Shown in pieces: positions 56,102 to 64,000 of a stretch of 64,000 bases of DNA. Location of the stretch: NCBI GenBank assembly GCA_030141605.1, contig JAQGDQ010000587.1:1-64000 (forward strand), read 5' to 3'. The notes beneath the pieces were generated by a model. That model was not told where the DNA came from. It made no database searches and saw nothing but the letters and a program-made list of their open reading frames with translations. Numbering within the stretch: position 1 is the stretch's first letter; the number at the start of each line of letters is the position of its first letter. This stretch comes from Tubiluchus corallicola (taxonomy: Eukaryota; Priapulida; Priapulimorpha; Priapulimorphida; Tubiluchidae). Both the position numbers and the translations under genes were made by a program.

Positions 56102-59100
56102 TTACTCATCTTCATCAGTTAGCTGTTCTCCAGCTATTGACTTGATTTTTTGACGTGCTGTCAAAGCAGCCTTCCTTTTTGGACGTTTTGATGTGTTTGA
56201 TTTTTCAGGTAAATTTGGTAAAGGCGGATCTTGAATTTCTGCAGAAACAAGTGGATATAAATGGAAAATTGATCGGGAAAGAGTTTTCCCCGATGGGAGC
56301 ATTACCTCCGCACCTCTAGTGACTCCGTCCGAACTGGAGATCAATTTAATAATTCTGCCATGTTTCCAAGATCCGCGTGGTAAATTTGAATCATAGATCA
56401 GAACTATATCATTAACCTTTGGTGGAATGGTTACAGTATTTCTTTTAGAGTTTGGCTTTCGTATTTCAGATTGCGTATTCATGCGCAAATGCATTAAATA
56501 CTCGGTTTGCCATAAATGCCAAAATTTATTTGTTAATTTTGTTCCTGCTTTCCATATGTGTAATAATCTTTCTGCTGAAGAAGGTGTTGGATTGAATTCC
56601 GGATCCTCAAAATCCTTTTGACTGTATTCAATCCCAGGAGGGCGATGAGTAGGGGGCAGTACAAAATGATTTGGTGTTAGTATTTCCAAAGTGGAATTAT
56701 CTACATAGCATAATGGTCTTGAATTAATAGTGTACTGGATTTCATTCAAGACTGTTTCTAGATTTTTCCATGCAAGTGGTTGACACAATGTTGTTTTCCT
56801 AAGACACCTTTTGACCAGCCCAATTAATCTTTCCCAATGACCTCCTTGCCAAGCAGCTTTAGGCAAAGTAAATGACCACGAGAAACCATTTTTGCCTGCA
56901 AATTCTTGTAGGCTTTTACTATTCAATAGAGTATTGAAATGTATATCCATTGTTGTTTTGGTCAATCGAAACGCTTTGGCATTATCTGAAAACAATTTCA
57001 CTGGGCAACCGTAACGTGATATAAATTGCCTTAACAATAATATAAGTGTTTCAGCTGACAAATCTGAGGCTAACTGCAAATGTACTGCGCGAGTAGTGAG
57101 GCATTCATATAAAAGGATCCAAACCTTTTTAAGGATGAATTTACTTTTACTCACGTAGTGCTTGTGTTGTATTGGGCCTAAGTAATCCATTCCAGTGAAA
57201 GAAAAAGGGGAAGTCGGAGTTAGTCTTTCTTCTGGTAAGGGCTTAAAAGGAGGCGGTCGATAAGGTCCAGATTGAAAACGTTTACAAATCACACAATGAT
57301 TTAGAATTGACTTTATTTCATTTCTCGCATTAGGTACCCAATAATTTCGACGAAATATTGCTAAAACCTGAGATACCCCTGCATGACAATAGACTTTGTG
57401 CAGATGATTTACAATTAATTCTACGAGTTTGGATTTGCCTGGTAGTAAGAGTGGTTGATAGGTAAGAGTATTTTTCTTATTTTCAAATCTGGTTTTGCAC
57501 GCTATCAAACCGTCTTTATTGGTAAAATAGAAAACGTTTGAAGATGCATTTTTGAGTTTGTCTTTAATAAAGTCAGTGTATGCATACTGTGTCCAACATA
57601 GCCATATTCTTAATGCATTACGTTTCTCTTGTGCTGAAATAACCTTAATAGGAAATTTCATTCCATACAAGAAGGCCTGTATGGCTCTGAAAAGGAATGC
57701 AGTGACAAATAAAAGCCGATCCAGGGAAGAAAAGTCGTTAATGTTAATAACTCTACCAACAGCTCTATTGCATATGACAATGTCGGAAGCAAGAAACCCA
57801 GTCTCAAAGAGTACTTCCTTTTTATGGGGTACTTCCGAAAGTACCTGTGAGGTTTCCTCCGGAGTAAGAGGCGGTACTGAGCTAGAAGTTGGCCAAACAT
57901 CTTCATCTTCCAAGAGGAAGCTTGGTCCATGCAGCCAGAATGTATCTATTGGTGTATTAAATACCTTTGTTCCTCGATCAGCTGGGTTGAGTTGAGATGA
58001 TATGTGTCGTATTTCTGTGTCAGGCAAATCCTTTATCTCATTGACTCTGTTTCTAACAAAGACTGATAACTGTTTTTCAGATCTTATCCAATGTATAACA
58101 CAAGAAGAGTCTGTGAAGAGATAAGTCTTGAAAATCGGGATGTCAAGATGTTTTCGTGCGTAAGTGATTGCACGTGTTCCTATAAGAACACCCATAAGTT
58201 CCGAGCGTGGAACAGAAAATTTGTCTGGTGGTACCACCCTCGTCTTTGCAAACAGGAAGTTACACTGGGTAACCAAAGAAGTTCGATCACAGACCCGGAG
58301 ATAGAGTACGCAGCAATATGCTTTTTGAGATGCATCAGAGAAGCAGATCAGCACATACTGTGGATCACGGGTAGAAATGTATCTAGGCACACTTACATCC
58401 TGTATATATTTCATGATTTGCACTGCCTCACGCCATAATTCCAGATTATTGGGAGAAAGCGGAGTATCCCACTGTAATTTTTGTTTCCAGAGAAATGAAA
58501 TGAAAACTTTGGCTGAGAGTATCAATGGACCAACGACTCCAAGGGGATCGAAGATCGATGAAGTACAGTGTAAGACTTTTCTCTTCGTGTCTGCTGCATC
58601 AAAGGATGCGATATCCACCTTTGCAAGTTTTATGACATCATTCTTTCGGTCAAAGTAAAGACCGAGAACCTTTGTGCTACTGTCGAGGACTCTATCATAT
58701 TCCGGAATTTTGCTTAAGAAGGTATCCGAGGTTGAAAACCATTCTCTCAAGTTGAAGCCTGCTTGGGAAAACAGAGTTTTCACTTCATTGTAAAATGAAA
58801 CAGCTTCGGTCACTGTGTTGACCCCTGTTATGAGGTTATCTACATACATGTTTTGCAGTATTTTATTAGAGAGAGGATGACAGCTCTCTTTGAGATGGTG
58901 AGTAATCGTCGCCGCTAAGAGGAATGGAGAGCTAATCGCTCCAAAAGGAACAGAGGTGAACCTAAACACAATAAGATTTTTTTGCGAAAAATCTATTTTA
59001 AAGGGATCTCTGAGCCATAAAAAGCGGGTACAGTCTCTTTCAGATTCTAGTAGGCCTACATTTAGGAAGGCCTTTTCTATATCAGCCAAGATGATAACTT

Positions 59101-62100
59101 CATGTAGCCTAAAACGCAATAAAATACCCAGAAGCTGAGGCAGGATAACCGGGCCCCGGTAGAGGCAGTCATTAAGGCTGGGGTTGGTGCGTTTTGTCTT
59201 GGCACTTGCGTTGTAAACTGTGCGTAGTTTAGTCGTCTTCCTATCTTCCCTAATAACACAGTGATGGGGAATGTAATGAATAATGGCTCCAGGCTGTGTA
59301 TCAGGGGTTACCTCTTCAATGATAGACCTTTTAAGTTGTTCCTGAATATTATCGTTGTAACATTTGAGTAAGTCAGGTTGATCATGCAGCTTTAAAATGA
59401 GTGATTTTAATAGAGCCAATGCTAGAAAGTAGTTATCTGGGAGAGGCTTATGGTTAATCTTCCAGGGCCAACCGACCATGTAGCGACCATTCCTAAATTC
59501 GATACTATTTTCGAATCTGCGAACCGCTACCTCATCGTCATTGACACTGGGAGAGTCCATGATTCCTAAGGAATCGAGGGCCCAAAGACGCTCGAGTTGA
59601 TAACTTCTTTCTGTGTTTTCTACATTTTCAGATACAGAATCTGCACACATCAGGTTTATCTCAGGTTTAGTGCAATTTGGTGATTCTGTGTTATCCAAGG
59701 ATGAATTCCCGGAAAGGCCATCAAACCCAGGTTGAAAACAAAATAATGAGTTTTCTAAACAAATATTAGATTCATTGTTTGCAACAAGGTCTGGGTGGTC
59801 CGGGTCTTCAACTACCCCTCCAAGTATGTAACCTAAAAGACTTGCATGCAGGAAGAGGCCGGGTGACACTTCATGTTTTTCTGCTCCTAGAATTTTGAGA
59901 TAATTGCCACACCCAATTAAGAACTGCACGTCACCTCCCTGATTCCCGTTAGGGAGGGTGTCAGCTAGGGAGCCCTCCCACATTTTGAGGTTTGAAAGTA
60001 CATGTGATGGAAGACAGGGACGCCCTCCGAACTTCGCAATGAACGGGATTACTCGTACGTTTAGGTGCATCTTAGTACGGTTGTCTTTACTGAACAATGT
60101 AACCTTTGCTTGATGACACCGTACTGGGACATACCCATCATGGGCAAATGTAGAAACGTTTACATATCTAGGATTTTCCAGTTTCAGATTTAACTGGTTT
60201 GCTAATGACTCTGTAATGTATGTGCCATTACTACCCGAATCCATCAAACCTCTAACTGTGATGCCTGATTTAAGATTATTGGGAACATCAGAGTGGCACA
60301 TTCTCACTAAAACTGTCTGCATAAGTTCAACCTCTGTGCCAGAATTAAACATAACAGTTTCACTGAGCAAATTTTGTTCTAATTTTGTCTTGACAATTCT
60401 GTTATTTTCAACTTTATCGCAAAGTGAAACATGATGTTTTTGGCCACACACAAAACATGTAAATTTGCAGTCAACCTCAGTGTGTTTACTAGAAAGACAG
60501 ACTTTGCAACGTTTACGCTTTTCTACTACTTTAAGTTTTTCTTCTATGGAAAACTTGTTGCAAAGGCCTGAAGAGTGTTTCCGGTTGTCACAATATAGAC
60601 AAGGCATTTTAATGCGGTTATTCTGTGATCTCTTTGCCTTGTCCTTATTGTTACCATTGCTATTAACTCTTTCTGAACCTTTTGGTTTGTAACCTTTAGC
60701 ATGTTTTGATTTTTCAGCTGCAGATGTAGTGAGAGACAACTCACTGTTATAAGCCATGTCATCATCATTGCCAACTGCTGTAAGTACACTTTCTTTAATC
60801 TGAACAGATGCTGCTCTGTGATTGTTTCTACTAATGGGTTTCTTTGAAATTTCTTTAAGGCTTTGAAGCCCACACTCATTAGTAGAAATCTCAAAGTTGT
60901 TCACATATCGATACATAGTATCTATTAATCTCTCTAATTGCCAATTAGAACCAGGAGTAGCATCTGGACAAAGGTTTCTAAGCTGAAAACCCATAGTTAT
61001 GGGAAGTTTCTTAAGAATGCCTGAGACAATGTAATGATCATCGACTGGACGACCTAACACTGTCAATGACCGTATAATGACCTCTATGTCATCAAGAAAC
61101 CTTCGTAAATCTTTGGCGTTGTTTTTGACAGGTTCTATGTCGTCAAGTTGTTTCAGATAACTTGTCACCATGTGATCATTTCCGCCAAAGCGTTTCATCA
61201 AGTGACCAACAGCAGCAGGATAGTTATTGGCAGTTCTACGGTACGTCTTGATTATTCTATATGCATTCCCTTTCAAACAACCCAACAAGTAATTGAACTT
61301 TTTACTATCCGTTAAATCGGGTCTTGAGTGTATTTCATCATTAAAAACACTCCAAAATTCTTCAAAATCATCATCACCCTCCCCCGAAAAGGAAGGCAAT
61401 TTAAATTTTGGCAATCTAGTATACACAGTGCTTGCATGACTAACATTCACAGCATTTAGCTGTGATGTCATATTAGGCACAGCAGAAACAGGTGTGCTTG
61501 ATACTACAGGTAATCTAGTATACGCAGTGCTTGCATGACTAACGTTCACAGCATTTAGCTGTGATGTCATATTAGGCACAGCAGAAACAGGTGTGCTTGA
61601 TACTACAGGTACAGGTTCACTGACCTTCAAGTGACAGGTTTCTAATGACCTAATTCTGGCTTCAATCTTAGCACTAAGTTCAGACAAATTTCTGTTCAAT
61701 GTAATTTTTGAAGCAAGAAATTCTTTAACTTCATCTAAATGGGAACTATCATCTGAACTACAATAAATATATGATAGCTTGTCATACAACTCTGTGAGCA
61801 TTTCAGTTGAAAATCTCAAATCAGTAATTGAAGCATTACATCTGTCAACAAAGTTTTGATAATTAGCAATACATTTGTCAAATTCTAAGTCTAACAATGT
61901 AGTACATGTGAAAATCACCTCACCATAAAGCTGTGAGTTTATTTTCAGGTTCTGGATGAGTATCTTCACCTCCAGCTGGTGTCCATGCAATGGATCTTTG
62001 TCTGGAACCATCTTCGGAATTGCTCCAGTTGCAGCTGTTGGGGTGGCTCCATGTGCTGGGGTAGCTGGAATATGTAGTTGCTGCTCATAGTCCGGTTCCT

Positions 62101-62284
62101 CGTCGTCTGAGTCCTTAGAACCATGGTCCATAATGGTCACTCCTTGCTTTGATGAGTCCTTGTTTGGTTGTATTGGCTGGAATAATTGTCCAGTCCTTAT
62201 GTCATGACCTTTAGGTTCACCCTCCCACGGCGGCGTATAAAGAATAGTCTTGTCGCTTGTGGTTGTTGTGGTGGCCATACTCAA
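56102..62284 (-). CDS. BEL/Pao gag-pol polyprotein, 2,060 aa, intact frame
   Basis: Order as in the family: gag-like DUF1759 region (about 295-430, contains FEEFWSVFNDEI), Cys/His knuckles (about 560-625, CLYC and CKVC), aspartic protease DSG at 682-684, reverse transcriptase with ADIEKAF (D1068) and YVDN (1147-1150), RNase H (CFSDAS D1317, FTDSS), integrase with H2C2 zinc finger (HKVYCHAGV ... CVICKRF), catalytic D1700 (MDYLGPI), D1767 (FSDNAKAF) and E1818 (HWERLIG), then the DUF5641 C-terminal domain. The RT box is YVDN rather than YxDD. A 33-codon block is tandemly duplicated in gag (about 226-291). No stop or frameshift. Confidence 0.96.
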   Translation of the reverse strand: MSMATTTTTSDKTILYTPPWEGEPKGHDIRTGQLFQPIQPNKDSSKQGVTIMDHGSKDSDDEEPDYEQQLHIPATPAHGATPTAATGAIPKMVPDKDPLHGHQLEVKILIQNLKINSQLYGEVIFTCTTLLDLEFDKCIANYQNFVDRCNASITDLRFSTEMLTELYDKLSYIYCSSDDSSHLDEVKEFLASKITLNRNLSELSAKIEARIRSLETCHLKVSEPVPVVSSTPVSAVPNMTSQLNAVNVSHASTAYTRLPVVSSTPVSAVPNMTSQLNAVNVSHASTVYTRLPKFKLPSFSGEGDDDFEEFWSVFNDEIHSRPDLTDSKKFNYLLGCLKGNAYRIIKTYRRTANNYPAAVGHLMKRFGGNDHMVTSYLKQLDDIEPVKNNAKDLRRFLDDIEVIIRSLTVLGRPVDDHYIVSGILKKLPITMGFQLRNLCPDATPGSNWQLERLIDTMYRYVNNFEISTNECGLQSLKEISKKPISRNNHRAASVQIKESVLTAVGNDDDMAYNSELSLTTSAAEKSKHAKGYKPKGSERVNSNGNNKDKAKRSQNNRIKMPCLYCDNRKHSSGLCNKFSIEEKLKVVEKRKRCKVCLSSKHTEVDCKFTCFVCGQKHHVSLCDKVENNRIVKTKLEQNLLSETVMFNSGTEVELMQTVLVRMCHSDVPNNLKSGITVRGLMDSGSNGTYITESLANQLNLKLENPRYVNVSTFAHDGYVPVRCHQAKVTLFSKDNRTKMHLNVRVIPFIAKFGGRPCLPSHVLSNLKMWEGSLADTLPNGNQGGDVQFLIGCGNYLKILGAEKHEVSPGLFLHASLLGYILGGVVEDPDHPDLVANNESNICLENSLFCFQPGFDGLSGNSSLDNTESPNCTKPEINLMCADSVSENVENTERSYQLERLWALDSLGIMDSPSVNDDEVAVRRFENSIEFRNGRYMVGWPWKINHKPLPDNYFLALALLKSLILKLHDQPDLLKCYNDNIQEQLKRSIIEEVTPDTQPGAIIHYIPHHCVIREDRKTTKLRTVYNASAKTKRTNPSLNDCLYRGPVILPQLLGILLRFRLHEVIILADIEKAFLNVGLLESERDCTRFLWLRDPFKIDFSQKNLIVFRFTSVPFGAISSPFLLAATITHHLKESCHPLSNKILQNMYVDNLITGVNTVTEAVSFYNEVKTLFSQAGFNLREWFSTSDTFLSKIPEYDRVLDSSTKVLGLYFDRKNDVIKLAKVDIASFDAADTKRKVLHCTSSIFDPLGVVGPLILSAKVFISFLWKQKLQWDTPLSPNNLELWREAVQIMKYIQDVSVPRYISTRDPQYVLICFSDASQKAYCCVLYLRVCDRTSLVTQCNFLFAKTRVVPPDKFSVPRSELMGVLIGTRAITYARKHLDIPIFKTYLFTDSSCVIHWIRSEKQLSVFVRNRVNEIKDLPDTEIRHISSQLNPADRGTKVFNTPIDTFWLHGPSFLLEDEDVWPTSSSVPPLTPEETSQVLSEVPHKKEVLFETGFLASDIVICNRAVGRVININDFSSLDRLLFVTAFLFRAIQAFLYGMKFPIKVISAQEKRNALRIWLCWTQYAYTDFIKDKLKNASSNVFYFTNKDGLIACKTRFENKKNTLTYQPLLLPGKSKLVELIVNHLHKVYCHAGVSQVLAIFRRNYWVPNARNEIKSILNHCVICKRFQSGPYRPPPFKPLPEERLTPTSPFSFTGMDYLGPIQHKHYVSKSKFILKKVWILLYECLTTRAVHLQLASDLSAETLILLLRQFISRYGCPVKLFSDNAKAFRLTKTTMDIHFNTLLNSKSLQEFAGKNGFSWSFTLPKAAWQGGHWERLIGLVKRCLRKTTLCQPLAWKNLETVLNEIQYTINSRPLCYVDNSTLEILTPNHFVLPPTHRPPGIEYSQKDFEDPEFNPTPSSAERLLHIWKAGTKLTNKFWHLWQTEYLMHLRMNTQSEIRKPNSKRNTVTIPPKVNDIVLIYDSNLPRGSWKHGRIIKLISSSDGVTRGAEVMLPSGKTLSRSIFHLYPLVSAEIQDPPLPNLPEKSNTSKRPKRKAALTARQKIKSIAGEQLTDEDE
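61410..61607 (-). repeat. 99-bp tandem duplication inside gag
   Basis: Plus-strand copies 61410-61508 and 61509-61607 differ by only a few bases. Each encodes a 33-residue block beginning VVSSTPVSAVPNMTSQ. The duplication keeps the reading frame. Confidence 0.93.
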
Positions 62285-62537
62285 ACAAGGTTAACTTGCA
62301 GTCGTCTGGATTCCAAATTAGAAGCACCAATACTGTCCATATATTTAGCACTCAGTATAAACAGGAACAGAGTAACTGTATCACTTGGTTTGCAGGCTTA
62401 TACCAAGCAAACTGATTTCTTTTCCAAGCAGAGCAACTGTATCACCTGGTTTGTAGCTTTGTAGATATCAAACTGATTTTTTTCCTTTCAAATAAAGTCC
62501 TAGCATAATTCCCTTGGTTCTATAAACTTGTACAAAA

Positions 62538-62555
62538 TGAAGAATTTCGGCACCA
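62538..62555 (-). promoter_or_regulatory. primer-binding site
   Basis: Directly inside the 5' LTR the minus strand reads TGGTGCCGAAATTCTTCA, beginning with TGG, the complement of a tRNA 3' CCA end. The first eight bases match those expected for a His-type tRNA (TGGTGCCG) but the rest do not, so the primer tRNA is left open. Confidence 0.8.
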
Positions 62556-62946
62556 TGTGAAAAATGTCTAAAGGTAACATAGCTAAGACATCAGTATATT
62601 GCAGAACACAGGTGAGTTTATTTATACAAATCAGTTAGTCATACAAATTATCCACAGCACATGTTGATTCTATGCTCTCTGACAGCCAACTGCCCAGGTA
62701 AGTTTTCTATAAAGCAAGGAAGCCAGCAATTCTATGAAGGGTAAATGTTATGCATACTACATAGTTCAAGGATAAAAGTTTAGACTGTATATTAAGAAAT
62801 AGACTTATTTTACAGCTGAAATTTCTTGTGTGGGATTTTTAATGTTTTAACCAGAGACTACAATAATATGACATAATGAACAAAAATAATGACATATGAC
62901 ATAATAATAAAAAATAATGACATATGACATCGTGAACTTCACGACA
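62556..62946 (-). repeat. 5' LTR of the BEL/Pao element
   Basis: Identical over all 391 positions to the LTR at 54449-54839. Holds the element promoter; no single TATA box is singled out among several AT-rich words. Confidence 0.95.
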
Positions 62947-62951
62947 CCATC
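62947..62951. repeat. target-site duplication (right), CCATC
   Basis: Matches 54444-54448. Confidence 0.92.
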
Positions 62952-64000
62952 ACCCACACTACTTCCACATTTTTTCTTTTGTAAAACAATCATTCTACCG
63001 CTATATTTCTCTCTTTCCATCGTCCATAATAGTTTTACGTTTCTCTCCGTCCAACGAACATACTACTTTCATATTTTTCTCTCCGTCCAACGACCTTACT
63101 ACTTTCATATTTTTCTCTCCGTCCAACGGCCATACTACTGCCACAGCATTCTCTGAGTTTATTTTCTACCTTTTTGTGCATTAGCGAGAATTACTGTGAG
63201 ATTATTAGATCACTCGTAAGCAATAAAACAAGAACCAATGCTGCTGCGTTGACTGAATCCCATTTAATAATAGATCAGTCAATCTTGCGTCTGTTGACAG
63301 ACCAATGATGTGCAATACATCAAACAAGAGACAGGAGGATATTGATTAAATAAGGCTCTTCTCTTGATCACTACATGATTATCATTGAAGATTTAATTTT
63401 GCTTGTAACAGCCATTCCTTGACACAGAGACATACTTTTAACCAGGCAAATGCATAAGGCCCAATTCACAATGAGGACGTAAAGTAAAATTACGGACTGA
63501 ACTGATGTCAGAAAATCAGAAAACATTTAGAGAAAATTTCCGTTTTTTTCTCGAAATCCTATGCAGCAAGAATTTTCACTTCACGGTGAAACCGCGCAGT
63601 TTTTTTCCGCGCGTCCAGTTTGCTGCAATTACTTTGTGAGTTTTATTCTGTATAATCACGTCTAAATTAAGTTATACTTGCCGTATTTCTTATATACAAA
63701 GTATAGTTAATAATGTTAGTCAATGTAATGTTTGTTCTTTTTTACTGAAGTTCTACTAACCACTTCAAAATTTTAAAAATATACATGTAAAAATAACTAT
63801 ATATGTGTATTATATTATTCTTTTTACGAGTATAGCCACCGATGTTGCATTAATAAAATATAAAATCGTCAGTCTGTTAAAAGAAAGATTAAATCTTAGA
63901 ATTTTACGCTGAAATATGTTAACTGTTGTTCGTTAAATAAGAAAGAAGTAATTGAGTAGTTAAATTTAAGACTCAGTTCCGCAAGGATTCCTCAAGAAAA
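62952..64000. other. right-edge region without a recognised gene
   Basis: Contains about three copies of a 36-bp unit at 63040-63140 (TTTTTCTCTCCGTCCAACGA) and otherwise AT-rich DNA. The missing 5' exon(s) of the neuregulin-like gene were looked for here on the minus strand and not found. Confidence 0.45.

Larger units (their letters stand above)
54449..62946 (-). mobile_element. complete BEL/Pao LTR retrotransposon, 8,498 bp
   Basis: Two 391-bp LTRs (54449-54839 and 62556-62946) with TG...CA ends, a 5-bp target duplication CCATC on both sides, a tRNA-type primer site next to the 5' LTR and one uninterrupted 2,060-codon gag-pol ORF on the minus strand. The LTRs are identical base for base as read here, so insertion is very recent. 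No envelope-like ORF was found in the 1.2 kb between gag-pol and the 3' LTR. Confidence 0.97.

Noticed and set aside
57552-60692. Plus-strand ORFs inside the BEL/Pao gag-pol
   Set aside because: Antisense shadows of the 2,060-codon frame.

Overview
The window is animal nuclear DNA. It is AT-rich, its genes are split by introns of 84 bp to several kb with GT/AG borders, and well over half of it is repeats. The gene set (MOB1, annexin, SLC30A6/ZnT6, a DMAC1-like protein, C2H2 zinc fingers) is general to metazoans. The neuregulin-type Ig-EGF-TM gene, CCCTAA-type repeats and BEL/Pao and pogo elements fit an invertebrate deuterostome, possibly a tunicate or other non-vertebrate chordate. That placement is inference; no rRNA, tRNA or mitochondrial marker is present to fix it.

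Layout. 1-4.9 kb: a possible C-terminal exon at the left edge, two copies of a ~600 bp dispersed repeat (family A), a minisatellite and a broken LINE tail. 4.9-11.1 kb (+): complete MOB1 kinase activator in six exons (215 aa). 13.6-16.9 kb (-): two-exon DMAC1-like small membrane protein. 17.7-24.1 kb (+): an orphan exon, an intronless 7-finger C2H2 gene, a second orphan open exon, then intronless SLC30A6. 25.5-26.3 kb (-): a GC-rich ORF fused to a LINE tail. 28.3-35.3 kb (-): complete eight-exon annexin (320 aa), its introns filled with CT, ATT and CCCTAA-like repeats and a palindromic element. 38.7-53.5 kb (-): neuregulin-like gene with Ig domain, EGF domain, transmembrane segment and long cytoplasmic tail; its first exon(s) were not found. 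54.4-62.9 kb (-): a complete BEL/Pao LTR retrotransposon with identical LTRs and a 5-bp target duplication. 62.9-64 kb: no gene seen.

The genes look like independent housekeeping and signalling genes rather than one pathway: MOB1 (Hippo/NDR kinase co-activator), DMAC1-like (mitochondrial complex I assembly), ZnT6 (early secretory zinc transport), annexin (calcium-dependent membrane binding) and the neuregulin-like ligand (ErbB signalling). The most notable biology is a pair of EGF C-terminal exons in the neuregulin-like gene whose phases force mutually exclusive use, the same architecture as the alpha/beta exons of vertebrate neuregulins. The other highlights are the very young BEL/Pao insertion, several nested transposon insertions, and a palindromic repeat whose arms contain a hammerhead-like core.
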